A stretch of 64,000 nt of DNA, taken from the NCBI GenBank assembly GCA_047631555.1, contig JBLHZY010000002.1, forward strand, positions 868,001 to 932,000. Direction: 5' to 3'. Shown here piece after piece: positions 27,190 through 35,391 of this stretch. Source of the stretch: JBLHZY01 sp047631555 (lineage in GTDB: Bacteria; Pseudomonadota; Alphaproteobacteria; Rhodobacterales; Rhodobacteraceae). Under the pieces are notes generated by a model that did not search any database, was not told the DNA's origin, and saw nothing but the letters and a program-made list of their open reading frames with translations. Position numbers and translations under genes: made by a program. Numbering within the stretch: position 1 is the stretch's first letter; the number at the start of each line of letters is the position of its first letter.

Positions 27190-28209
27190 TTAGCTGCCGC
27201 AAATCCCTTGCAGGGCAACCCAATCCCCATCGGCCAAAACGATCCGCTCTTGGCTCGCGCCGATGGGATCGGCTTCGATCAGCTCAAGCGTATCCTCGCC
27301 GGAAATATCAAGCGCATAGGCATAGGGGCTGACGCGCAGCTCGGCGCTGGCAAAACGGGCAAGGATCGCCTCGTTGGGCAGGGCAATGGGCGGGGTGATC
27401 AGCAACTGTTCGGCATAGGTATCAAGAACATCCTCGGCGATCTCGCCCGTTGTCAGCAGGCGAAAGGCGGCCCGCAGCCCGGCTTGGCGCAAAAGTTGCT
27501 CAAGGGGATCAACGGTTCCGGCGCGCGCCGCTTCAGCCAGAATAAAACCGGCTGCCACGGCCGGATCTTCATAATCCTCGACCAAGGCGCGATTGAGCAA
27601 GATGATGCGGCCCGGCAAATGTTCGGCCGCCGAGACCCCATCGGAGAGGACGAAAATCGCGCCATTGCCCGGCGGCAAAAGTCGCGCGCGCAGCTTTTCA
27701 AGCGCGCGTGTGCCAAGGGCTGTGTCGCAGCGCGGGCCAGCGACGCGGCGGATGCGTTCCAATAGCGCCTCGCCGATTTCGGTGCGTTTGGCTGTTGGGA
27801 CGACCGAAACCGTATGGCGCAGCATCGCGTCGGGCAGCCAGAAAACGCTTAATCCAATAAGCGCGGTCATGCCGCCGATGAGGATAATATTGCGCAGGCG
27901 GCCGGGATGGGGGCGATTGCGCTCGATCGCATTGTGAACCCGCTCAAGCGCGGTGATCATTGTCTCGTCTTCCAGCTCCAACAGCTCTTGGGCATCCGTA
28001 GCGGGGCGAAACAGGGCAGGGCGCTCAGCCCCGGCATTGATCCGCTCGATTGCGGGCAAGGACCAATGCGCAAGCGCCATGCCCTTTGCATCCGAGATAA
28101 CAAGCGTTGCATCGCCCACAGAAACGATCACATCGCGGCGCTGGCTTTCCGGCTCGGCGCGCCAAAGCCCGCTGGCCTCAAGGCGCTGGTATTCCTTTAG
28201 CACGGTCAT
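27190..28209 (-). CDS. membrane-anchored protein, degenerate M48-like
   Basis: Protein of 339 residues: cytoplasmic N-terminal part (1-105), one membrane helix (106-125) and a C-terminal domain. In that domain EDPAVAAGFILAEAARAG (214-231) resembles the zinc helix of M48 peptidases, but the HExxH histidines are absent (LAEAAR instead), so it should not be an active metalloprotease. The resemblance is my inference from spacing and surrounding segments. ATG 28209 is preferred over a TTG at 28239. It is divergent from the sulfotransferase gene. Confidence 0.55.
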   Translation of the reverse strand: MTVLKEYQRLEASGLWRAEPESQRRDVIVSVGDATLVISDAKGMALAHWSLPAIERINAGAERPALFRPATDAQELLELEDETMITALERVHNAIERNRPHPGRLRNIILIGGMTALIGLSVFWLPDAMLRHTVSVVPTAKRTEIGEALLERIRRVAGPRCDTALGTRALEKLRARLLPPGNGAIFVLSDGVSAAEHLPGRIILLNRALVEDYEDPAVAAGFILAEAARAGTVDPLEQLLRQAGLRAAFRLLTTGEIAEDVLDTYAEQLLITPPIALPNEAILARFASAELRVSPYAYALDISGEDTLELIEADPIGASQERIVLADGDWVALQGICGS

Positions 28210-28377
28210 GAAATATGGCTCATAAATGTCCTGTATCAACTACTCTTAGGCCGGGCGCTTCATTGCGGCGCCCTTGCCTTACCAACAGGTTACCCTACAC
28301 AGAGCCATCCGACAATCTCTTGCCAAAGCATGCCAGTTCTCTGGCGTGGCGGGCCGCGCTTCTATAGAGTCGGCCCT

Positions 28378-29028
28378 ATGATACTCTCGCCAGGTCGCCG
28401 CTATATCTTTGCCCATATCCCCAAAACAGGGGGGACCGCGCTGAGCCTCGCTCTTGAGGCGCGCGCGATGAAGGACGATATTTTGATCGGCGATACGCCC
28501 AAGGCCAAACGGCGAAGCGCCCGCCTTAAAGAGATGCAAAGCGCCGGCCGGCTTTGGAAGCACTCGACCCTCGCCGATATCGACGGGCTGCCCTTGGGCG
28601 CGCCGCTTAGCGATTTCTTCTGCTTTACTTTGGTGCGCAATCCTTGGGATCGCATGGTCAGCTATTATCACTGGCTCCAAGAGCAAAGCTTCGCGCATGA
28701 GGCGGTGACGCTTGCCAAGGCGCATGGTTTCAGCGCATTCCTCAATCATCCGCAGATCGTCGCAAGCCTTCAGGCCTCGCCATATCGCTCTTATATGATC
28801 GGCGCGGATGGGCGCGAGTATTGTGCGCTTTATGCCCGGCTTGAACATCTGAATGAGGACTTGGCCCCGCTTGAGGCGCATTTGGGCTTTTCGCTAGGGG
28901 ATGTGACGCGCGCCAATGTCTCTAAGCGGGATCGCGACTATCGCGGCTACTATACTGAGGCGGATGCAAATGCCTTGGCGGGAATCGCCGCGCCCGATAT
29001 TGCCCAATTTGGCTACGAATTCGGCTAA
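28378..29028 (+). CDS. sulfotransferase-family protein
   Basis: Protein of 216 residues. The N-terminal IFAHIPKTGGTALS has the PAPS 5'-phosphosulfate loop (PKTGGT, 15-20), and RNPWDRMVSYYHW (87-99) is the 3'-phosphate-binding motif of Sulfotransfer_2 proteins. It probably transfers sulfate to a cell-surface glycan or small molecule. ATG 28378 gives the motif its usual position; upstream in-frame codons are not conserved-looking. The acceptor is unknown. Confidence 0.8.
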   Translation: MILSPGRRYIFAHIPKTGGTALSLALEARAMKDDILIGDTPKAKRRSARLKEMQSAGRLWKHSTLADIDGLPLGAPLSDFFCFTLVRNPWDRMVSYYHWLQEQSFAHEAVTLAKAHGFSAFLNHPQIVASLQASPYRSYMIGADGREYCALYARLEHLNEDLAPLEAHLGFSLGDVTRANVSKRDRDYRGYYTEADANALAGIAAPDIAQFGYEFG

Positions 29029-29308
29029 TCCGGCCCAAATCGACCCTGAGATCGCGAAATCTCGCCCCCTCAAATTAAAGAAGCTTAAGGAAACCCTACC
29101 GTTTTTTCCCTGAAAACAGGCCTATTAGCGCAGGAACCGTCAACAATCCCAAGGATCGCGCCAAATTGCGGCCTGATCGCGGCCATTGCCCCAATTGCGC
29201 CCAAAACCGGCCCGGATGTCGGCAAGGGAATCACAGCAAATACCCTTGTTGCCACTGAAACCGCATCGGACTGCCATCCGGGTTTCATCACCACAAAGGG
29301 GATACGAA

Positions 29309-30013
29309 ATGTTTAAACTACGCAAAACACTGCTCGGCGAAAAAACCTTCAAAGCCTACGAGCCATCCGGCGCTTGGGATGGGGGCACAGCCTCAGTTCC
29401 GGCCGGTCTGGCCACGGGCCTTGTCTCGGGAACGCGCGTTGCCACTTCCTTTGGCTGGCGCTCGGTTGAAGCGATTGTAGAGGGCGATATGGTCCTGACG
29501 TTTGACGATGGTATGCAAGAAGTTGTGCGGGTTGAGCGCGGCTATCTCTGGACTGCCGCCTCAGCAGTTCCATCGCACCTCTGGCCGCTGGAAATTCCCG
29601 AAGGCGCGCTTGGCAACCAACGCGCAATGCAGCTTTTGCCCGAGCAATCGGTGATGGTTGAAAGCGATAGCGCCGAGCATCTCTTTGGCGATCCCTTCAC
29701 ATTGATCCCTGCCGCCGCGCTTGATGGCTACAAAGGCATCACACGCGTTGCCCCAATGGCGCCGGTCGAAGTGATCACCCTGCATTTCTCCAAAGACCAA
29801 GTCGTCTTTGCCAATGTGGGCGCGCTGTTCTTCTGCCCTGCCCATTCCGAGGGCGCCATCGCGCCGATCTGGGGCGAAGAAGCCGAAGAACCCCTCTATC
29901 ACACCCTGCCTCTTGATGATGCAGAACTGCTTGTGGATTGCCTGATGTCTGAAGCTGCGGAGATCGCAGACTGGGCCGCCGCTGGCGCTGAGCTTCGCGC
30001 AAGCGCCGCCTAA
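29309..30013 (+). CDS. Hint (hedgehog/intein)-domain protein without nucleophile
   Basis: Protein of 234 residues. From about residue 31, VSGTRVATSFGWRSVEAI and EGDMVLTFDDGMQEV match the N-terminal half of Hint_2 domains. The canonical Cys or Ser four residues before the GT(R) pair is replaced by Gly (GLVSGT), so self-cleavage is unlikely. There is no signal peptide. AAAGGGGATACGAA precedes ATG 29309; an upstream in-frame extension is of low quality. Function unknown; Rhodobacteraceae carry many such genes. Confidence 0.75.
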   Translation: MFKLRKTLLGEKTFKAYEPSGAWDGGTASVPAGLATGLVSGTRVATSFGWRSVEAIVEGDMVLTFDDGMQEVVRVERGYLWTAASAVPSHLWPLEIPEGALGNQRAMQLLPEQSVMVESDSAEHLFGDPFTLIPAAALDGYKGITRVAPMAPVEVITLHFSKDQVVFANVGALFFCPAHSEGAIAPIWGEEAEEPLYHTLPLDDAELLVDCLMSEAAEIADWAAAGAELRASAA

Positions 30014-30041
30014 ATCCACCCTTGCGAGTGCAATCGCATTG

Positions 30042-30078
30042 AAAACGGCCGCTCTTTCCCCAGAGCGGTCGTTTTGCA
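30042..30078 (+). terminator. terminator after Hint gene
   Basis: AAAACGGCCGCTCT (30042-30055) pairs with AGAGCGGTCGTTTT (30062-30075) through one G-U pair. It lies between the plus-strand Hint gene and the minus-strand YCII gene and can serve both. Confidence 0.85.
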
Positions 30079-30100
30079 TTTTATCTCTTAAATCAGTAGC

Positions 30101-30415
30101 TTACATGCCCATCAGTTGGGATATTTGTAGCCGCGCTGTGTTCATCTTGAGAAATGGGCAGGTCTTGGCGATTTTAAGCGCGGCCTCCATATCTTCGGCC
30201 TCAAGGATCGAATAGCCCGAAAGCGGATCCGGCCCTTGGCCCTCTTCAACGCCGCTGGATGTGAGCGTTTTTGAGCCCATGAGCGGCTGTTGCGCGACGA
30301 CCAAAGCATTGCCAACCTCGCCGACCCAAGCCTGCCATTCGGCCATCATCGCCTTGCCTGCTTCAGGGGTGGCTGGCTTCTCGCCGCCTTTGTAGCCTAG
30401 GAAAAATTGTGCCAT
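30101..30415 (-). CDS. YCII/DGPF-domain protein
   Basis: Protein of 104 residues with the alpha+beta YCII-related (DGPF) fold: MAQFFLGYKGG at the start, a helix with AWQAWVGEVG, GPDPLSGYSILEAEDMEAAL near residue 65, and a final strand. The family is often found beside ECF sigma factors, but none is here. The start at 30415 follows GAGGCGCGCA; an ATG four codons upstream is possible. Function unknown. Confidence 0.75.
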   Translation of the reverse strand: MAQFFLGYKGGEKPATPEAGKAMMAEWQAWVGEVGNALVVAQQPLMGSKTLTSSGVEEGQGPDPLSGYSILEAEDMEAALKIAKTCPFLKMNTARLQISQLMGM

Positions 30416-30473
30416 TGCGCGCCTCATTTCATGTCATTTGGCACAAGGCTAGCATTCCAGGCCCCTAAGGGCA

Positions 30474-30511
30474 AAAAAATGCGCGGCGAGGGAATTCCCT
30501 GCCGCGCATTC
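30474..30511 (-). terminator. terminator of the GST-fadA-fadJ operon
   Basis: AATGCGCGGC (30478-30487) pairs perfectly with GCCGCGCATT (30501-30510), with an inner AGGGAATTCCCT palindrome. On the minus strand it is followed by a run of T residues. It lies 22 nt after the fadJ stop. Confidence 0.88.
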
Positions 30512-30532
30512 TCAATTTTCAGGCCGGCCAGA

Positions 30533-32725
30533 TTAGGCGGCTTTGGCTTTCTTGCCGAAACGGCCATAGAAGCTTTCGCCCTTGGCGGCCATGTCGCGCA
30601 GCAAAGGCGGCGTGGTGAAACGCTCGCCAAAACGGGCCGTGAGATCATCGCAAATCTCAACGGCTTTGGCCGCGCCAATCATATCAAGCCAGCTGAACGG
30701 CCCGCCGGACCAAGGCGCAAAGCCCCAGCCAAGGATCGCGCCAACATCGCCTTCGCGGATGTCTTCCAACACGCCTTCTTCAAGCGCGCGAACGGCCTCA
30801 AGAACCTGTGCAAACAGCAGGCGATGCTGCACTTCGGTAAGCTCAGGCTGATCTTCAAGCGGCGCGTGGGCCGCCGCGAGGCCATCCCAGAACCCTTGGC
30901 GTTTGCCTTTTTCATCATAGTCGTAAAAGCCCGCCGAGGATTTGCGCCCCATGCGGCCATTCTCAAACAGATTGAGCATCAGCGCGTCAACCGGGCCTGC
31001 ATCCGCCGGGTAGGCATTGCCCATGGCTTCTTTGGTCGCTTTGGCAATTTTCACCGCCAGGTCGATGGAGGTTTCATCGATCAATTGCAGTGGGCCAAGC
31101 GGCATCCCAACCATTTTGGCGGCTTGCTCGATCATTGCGGGCGCTACGCCCTCAGTGACCATGCGCGAGCCCTCATTGAGGTAGGGGATGATGCAGCGGT
31201 TGGCATAAAAGAAGCGCGCATCGTTGACAACAATCGGGGTTTTGCGGATTTGACGGACATAATCGAGCGCTTTTGCCACGGCCCGGTCGCCTGTTTGGGC
31301 GCCTTTGATGATCTCGACCAGAAGCATTTTATCAACCGGCGAGAAGAAGTGAATGCCGATGAATTGCTCTGGGCGGGATGAGGCTTTGGCCAGATCGCCG
31401 ATGGGAAGCGTCGAGGTGTTGGTGGCGAAAATGGCATCCTTAGGGATCACCGCTTCGACGTTTTTGGTCACTTCGGCTTTGATGCCCATGTCCTCAAACA
31501 CCGCCTCGATGATCAGATCGCAGCCCTCAAGCGCGGCGTAATCTGTCGTTGCATTGATGCGGGACAGAACATCGGCTTTCTTTTCGGGGGTGACCTTCTT
31601 GCGGGCGATGCCTTTGTCGAGGATCGCCTCGGAGTAGGCTTTGCCCTTGTCGGCCGCTTCTTGCTTTTGGTCGATCAGAACGACCTCGATCCCAGCAATC
31701 GCCGAGACATAAGCAATGCCTGCGCCCATCATGCCCGCGCCCATCACGCCGACCTTGCTAACCTTTTGATCAGCAACGTCTTTGGGGCGAACGGCGCCTT
31801 TTTCAAGCGCTTCTTTGTTGATGAAAAGCGAGCGGATCATATTGCCCGAAGAGGGGTTCATGATCACATTGGTGAACCAACGCGCCTCGATCTTGATCGC
31901 TGTATCAAAGGGCACAAGCGCGCCTTCATAAACAGCCGAGAGCAGCGCTTTGGCCGCTGGATAAACGCCCATTGTCTGGCCGTGTACCATGGCTGTTGCG
32001 CCAACGAATGTCATGAAACCTGCGGGGTGATAGGGCGCGCCGCCGGGCATTTTGTAGCCCTTTGCATCCCATGGTTTGAGGATATCTGCATCCTTCGCGC
32101 CCAGAACCCATTCGCGCGCCGCAGCAACAGGATCAGCCACAACCTCATCAATGATGCCGGCGGCTTTGGCTTTGGCCGGGTTCACCATGAGGCCTTGGAG
32201 CAGATAAGAAGAGGCCGCCATCGCGCCCATTTTGCGCACCAAGCGGGTCGTGCCGCCAGAGCCGGGGAAGATGCCGACTTTGATTTCCGGCAGGCCGATT
32301 TTGGCTTTGGGATTGTCGGCGGCAAAGATGCGGTGACACGCGAGCGGCAGCTCTAGGCCAATGCCAAGCGCTGTGCCGGGCAGGGCGGCGGCGATCGGTT
32401 TGCCGCCTTTGTTGGTCTTTGGGTCCATCCCGGCGCGCTCGATTTTGCGCAGCAGATTGTGCAGCGACATCACGCCATCAAAAACGCCCTGAGCGCCATT
32501 TTCCTTCATCCCGCCAAGCACGTTGAGATCCATGCCGGCAGCAAAATCCGCTTTGCCCGAAGTGATCACCGCGCCTTTAACAGCATCGTCCGACAGGACC
32601 GTATCAATGAAACCATTGAGCGTTTCGGCGGCTTCCATTGAAAGGACGTTCATCGATTTGCCGGGGCAATCCCATGTGATGATCGCAACGCCGTCTTTGC
32701 CAAGTTCGTATGTAAATTCAGTCAT
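30533..32725 (-). CDS. fadJ: enoyl-CoA hydratase/3-hydroxyacyl-CoA dehydrogenase
   Basis: Protein of 730 residues, the multifunctional beta-oxidation alpha subunit (FadJ/FadB type). An enoyl-CoA hydratase domain (1-190, with KADFAAGMDLNVLGG) is followed by the NAD-binding domain (KVGVMGAGMMGAGIA near 316) and the C-terminal 3-hydroxyacyl-CoA dehydrogenase domain with catalytic HFFSPVDKM. It handles the S-hydroxyacyl-CoA pathway. It is preceded by GGAGGATAGATAA and lies 18 nt after fadA; the operon reads GST-fadA-fadJ. Confidence 0.94.
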   Translation of the reverse strand: MTEFTYELGKDGVAIITWDCPGKSMNVLSMEAAETLNGFIDTVLSDDAVKGAVITSGKADFAAGMDLNVLGGMKENGAQGVFDGVMSLHNLLRKIERAGMDPKTNKGGKPIAAALPGTALGIGLELPLACHRIFAADNPKAKIGLPEIKVGIFPGSGGTTRLVRKMGAMAASSYLLQGLMVNPAKAKAAGIIDEVVADPVAAAREWVLGAKDADILKPWDAKGYKMPGGAPYHPAGFMTFVGATAMVHGQTMGVYPAAKALLSAVYEGALVPFDTAIKIEARWFTNVIMNPSSGNMIRSLFINKEALEKGAVRPKDVADQKVSKVGVMGAGMMGAGIAYVSAIAGIEVVLIDQKQEAADKGKAYSEAILDKGIARKKVTPEKKADVLSRINATTDYAALEGCDLIIEAVFEDMGIKAEVTKNVEAVIPKDAIFATNTSTLPIGDLAKASSRPEQFIGIHFFSPVDKMLLVEIIKGAQTGDRAVAKALDYVRQIRKTPIVVNDARFFYANRCIIPYLNEGSRMVTEGVAPAMIEQAAKMVGMPLGPLQLIDETSIDLAVKIAKATKEAMGNAYPADAGPVDALMLNLFENGRMGRKSSAGFYDYDEKGKRQGFWDGLAAAHAPLEDQPELTEVQHRLLFAQVLEAVRALEEGVLEDIREGDVGAILGWGFAPWSGGPFSWLDMIGAAKAVEICDDLTARFGERFTTPPLLRDMAAKGESFYGRFGKKAKAA

Positions 32726-32743
32726 TTATCTATCCTCCCGCGC

Positions 32744-33955
32744 TTACACACGTTCAATGATTGTGGCCGCACCCATGCCGGATGCGATGCAAAGGGTGGC
32801 AAGGCCAACCTCTTTATCCGAGCGTTCCAGCTCGTCCAGCAATGTGCCGATGATCATCGCGCCAGTCGCGCCCAATGGATGCCCCATCGCGATCGAGCCG
32901 CCGTTTACGTTGACCAAAGCGGGATCAACATCAAAGGCCTGCTGGAAGCGCAGAACCACAGATGCAAAGGCTTCATTGACCTCGAACAGATCAATATCGC
33001 CGATGGTCATGCCGTGATCTTTGAGGATCTTTTGCGTGGCCGGAACCGGGCCGGTGAGCATGATCGTTGGGTCCGTGCCGATCTTGGTCGTGGCGCGGAT
33101 GCGGGCGCGTGGCTTGAGGCCATATTGCTCGCCAAACTCTTTGTTGCCGATCAGGATTGCGGCCGAGCCATCCACGATGCCAGACGAGTTGCCCGCGTGG
33201 TGGATGTGATTGATCGCTTCAAGATGCGGGTATTTCATCAGCGCGACCTTATCAAAGCCGGGCATGACTTCGCCCATGTCTTTGAAGGAAGCCTTGAGTG
33301 CGCCAAGGGTCTGCATGCTTGTGCCGGGGCGCATGTATTCATCATGGTCGAGGATCGGCAGGCCGTTTTGATCTTTGATCGCGATGATCGAGCGGGCAAA
33401 ACGATTGTCTTTCCATGCGGCTTCGGCGCGGATTTGGCTTTCAACGGCGAGCGCATCTGCGTCGTCGCGGCTAAAGCCATATTCGGTTGCGATGATATCG
33501 GCCGAGATGCCTTGGGGGACGAAATAGGTTTTCATCGCCACGGTCGGATCGACAGCAATCGCTGCCCCGTCCGAGCCCATAGCAACGCGGCCCATCATCT
33601 CAACGCCGCCTGCGATATAGGCTTGGCCTGCGCCGCCTTTAACTTGGTTGGCGGCAAGGTTCACAGCTTCCATGCCCGAGGCGCAGAAACGGTTGATCGC
33701 AAGGCCGGGGATGGACTCGTCAAGATCAGAGGCGAGAACGGCTGTGCGCGCAAGACAACCGCCTTGCTCCATCACTTGGGTCACATTGCCCCAGATCACA
33801 TCCTCAACAGCATGGCCGTCAAGATTGTTGCGTTCTTTCAAGGCGTTAAGGATTTGCGCCGAGAGGTTCACCGAAGTGATCTCATGCAGGGCGCCGTCTT
33901 TGCGGCCCTTGCCACGCGGCGAGCGCACAGCGTCGTAGATATATGCGTCAGTCAT
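32744..33955 (-). CDS. fadA: acetyl-CoA C-acyltransferase (thiolase)
   Basis: Protein of 403 residues. The nucleophilic Cys lies in INRFCASGMEA near residue 91; the C-terminal NGGSIAMGHPLGATGAM (His) and LCIASGMGAA (second Cys) complete the thiolase site. It cleaves 3-ketoacyl-CoA. The start at 33955 follows GGAGACCAAT. It is 11 nt downstream of the GST gene and 18 nt upstream of fadJ, so the three are very likely one transcript. Confidence 0.94.
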   Translation of the reverse strand: MTDAYIYDAVRSPRGKGRKDGALHEITSVNLSAQILNALKERNNLDGHAVEDVIWGNVTQVMEQGGCLARTAVLASDLDESIPGLAINRFCASGMEAVNLAANQVKGGAGQAYIAGGVEMMGRVAMGSDGAAIAVDPTVAMKTYFVPQGISADIIATEYGFSRDDADALAVESQIRAEAAWKDNRFARSIIAIKDQNGLPILDHDEYMRPGTSMQTLGALKASFKDMGEVMPGFDKVALMKYPHLEAINHIHHAGNSSGIVDGSAAILIGNKEFGEQYGLKPRARIRATTKIGTDPTIMLTGPVPATQKILKDHGMTIGDIDLFEVNEAFASVVLRFQQAFDVDPALVNVNGGSIAMGHPLGATGAMIIGTLLDELERSDKEVGLATLCIASGMGAATIIERV

Positions 33956-33966
33956 ATTGGTCTCCT

Positions 33967-34593
33967 TCAATCCGCTTTGCGCGGCATCAAATCATAGGGG
34001 TGTTTCCAACCGGGGAGCTCGGAAATATGGGTGAGCCAGCGGTCGATATTGGGGAGTTCTGCGCGCTCAAAGCCGAAGGGCTCTGGGTAATAGAGGTAGC
34101 CGCAGCAGGAGAAATCGGCGTTGGTCGGGCCGTCGCCAACGAGCCAATCGCGGCCCTCAAGGGCGGCGTTGAGGGTTTTGAAAGCGGCGTTCAGTCGTGC
34201 GGTGTTAAAGCCGATCACTTCTTGGGGGCGTTTTTCTTCGGGCAGGAAATTCATCAAAAAGCGCTGGAGGCCGGCCATCGAGGACATCTTGTGATTGTCC
34301 CAGAACTGCCAGCGCTGCACGTCGCGCTGCTCTTGCGCCGTTGCGCCGCCAAATTTGCCGGATTTCTCGGAGATATAGTTCTGCATCACGCCGGATTGAG
34401 TGATGGTCACATCGCCATCAATCAGCACAGGCACTTCGCCCATATTGTTCATCGCGCGAAACTCGGGCGTGCGGTTTTCGCCTTTGAAGAAGTTGACGAA
34501 TTGCGGCTTCCAATCGAGGCCGGATAGCGAAAGCGGTAGTGCGGCTTTGTAAGCGTTGCCGCTTTCCCCGAAGCATAACAGAGTGATGGTCAT
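33967..34593 (-). CDS. glutathione S-transferase-family protein
   Basis: Protein of 208 residues: thioredoxin-like N-terminal domain (TLLCFGESGNAYKAALPLSL; PVLIDGDVTITQSGVM holds the conserved cis-Pro and glutathione gamma-Glu site) and a helical C-terminal domain with the N-capping VGDGPTNADFSCCG. It is the first gene of the fadA-fadJ operon, which suggests a role in detoxifying an acyl or lipid-peroxide product, though this is inferred. ATG 34593 has GGAGGGCAACCA upstream. Confidence 0.85.
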   Translation of the reverse strand: MTITLLCFGESGNAYKAALPLSLSGLDWKPQFVNFFKGENRTPEFRAMNNMGEVPVLIDGDVTITQSGVMQNYISEKSGKFGGATAQEQRDVQRWQFWDNHKMSSMAGLQRFLMNFLPEEKRPQEVIGFNTARLNAAFKTLNAALEGRDWLVGDGPTNADFSCCGYLYYPEPFGFERAELPNIDRWLTHISELPGWKHPYDLMPRKAD

Positions 34594-34652
34594 TGGTTGC
34601 CCTCCCGTGCGAACCTTGAGCGCTGGGGGTTTCACACCCCCAGACCCCCGTG

Positions 34653-34844
34653 GAGTATTTCGGCCAAGAAAAAATGTAGCTGCTTACCTTTCGTTAAGGT
34701 TAATGCGGCTAGCTTTATCGGGCGGAACAGGCCGGAGGGCCGATGGCCGCCCAAGGAAAAGTCGCCCTGGCTGGCGGTGATAAACCCTTTGTTGTGCGTG
34801 GCACTTCGGGGTCGGGGCGCATATTTTTTCTTGGCGAAAATACT
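34653..34844. repeat. inverted pair of 24-26-bp repeats in a gene-less gap
   Basis: The gap 34594-34904 has no gene. A word close to GAGTATTTCGGCCAAGAA plus AAAAATG at 34653-34676 recurs in inverted orientation at 34820-34844 with a few substitutions and one extra base. The left copy is preceded by CCCCCAGACCCCCGTG, which looks like part of an intergenic repeat I associate with Rhodobacteraceae genomes (from memory). The pair spans 192 bp and may be a mobile-type or structured intergenic element. Confidence 0.6.
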
Positions 34845-34904
34845 CAAAGAGCTTGGCCGCCTATATCGGCGCGGTTTGTTGGCTCTTTGGTGGTTAGGTC
34901 TGGT

Positions 34905-35117
34905 CTATTTTTTCCTCTTATCAAGCTCAGCGTTAAACAGGCGCAGGCGGTGGGTTAGGTTGTCTTCGTCGATCACCGAATTGAAGTTTTCGAACAGAAA
35001 AGAGAGCGCTTCGCCTTCGTCCAGTCCGGCCTCGTTTGCGAATGATTTGAGGCGACGATAGCCGTCTTCTGTCATCGCTGCAGGAAAACGCCGCGTCAGA
35101 CGAAATCTTTTGGCCAT
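34905..35117 (-). CDS. small basic protein, possible ribbon-helix-helix
   Basis: Protein of 70 residues with GGAGAAGAAC before the ATG. The N-terminal MAKRFRLTRRFPAAMTEDGY is basic and could be a beta-strand as in ribbon-helix-helix proteins, followed by helices YRRLKSFANEAGLDEGEA and a final acidic/basic helix. No toxin partner is nearby. DNA binding is a guess from the layout. Confidence 0.55.
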   Translation of the reverse strand: MAKRFRLTRRFPAAMTEDGYRRLKSFANEAGLDEGEALSFLFENFNSVIDEDNLTHRLRLFNAELDKRKK

Positions 35118-35211
35118 GTTCTTCTCCGGGTGATTAAATTGCGGACATGCGAGGCGTTTGGCGGGGCAGGGTGCGCCGTTTTGGGCCTGCGGTTTTGCAA
35201 TAGTGTGCGCT

Positions 35212-35274
35212 GCGCGATCCTTTGCTGCAACCCATCACTTGCGTAGCGGGCTGCCCATCAGCAAAGGATCGCGC
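35212..35274. repeat. perfect 16-bp inverted repeat
   Basis: GCGCGATCCTTTGCTG (35212-35227) and CAGCAAAGGATCGCGC (35259-35274) are perfect complements across 31 nt; GCAACCC and GGGCTGC inside extend the fold with one mismatch. No T tract follows on either strand, so it is not a normal terminator. It lies 118 nt beyond the stop of the minus-strand acyl-CoA dehydrogenase. It may be a REP-like or processing element. Confidence 0.7.
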
Positions 35275-35391
35275 GGCGCGGGAGTTGCGCCACCCCGTTT
35301 GCCGCGCCCCAGCTCTAGCGAGGTTGAGTTTGGCAGGGCGAGCATCCGTGAGTGGCTCCCAGTATTGCGATCCGCAAAGTCGCCGCTTGGC

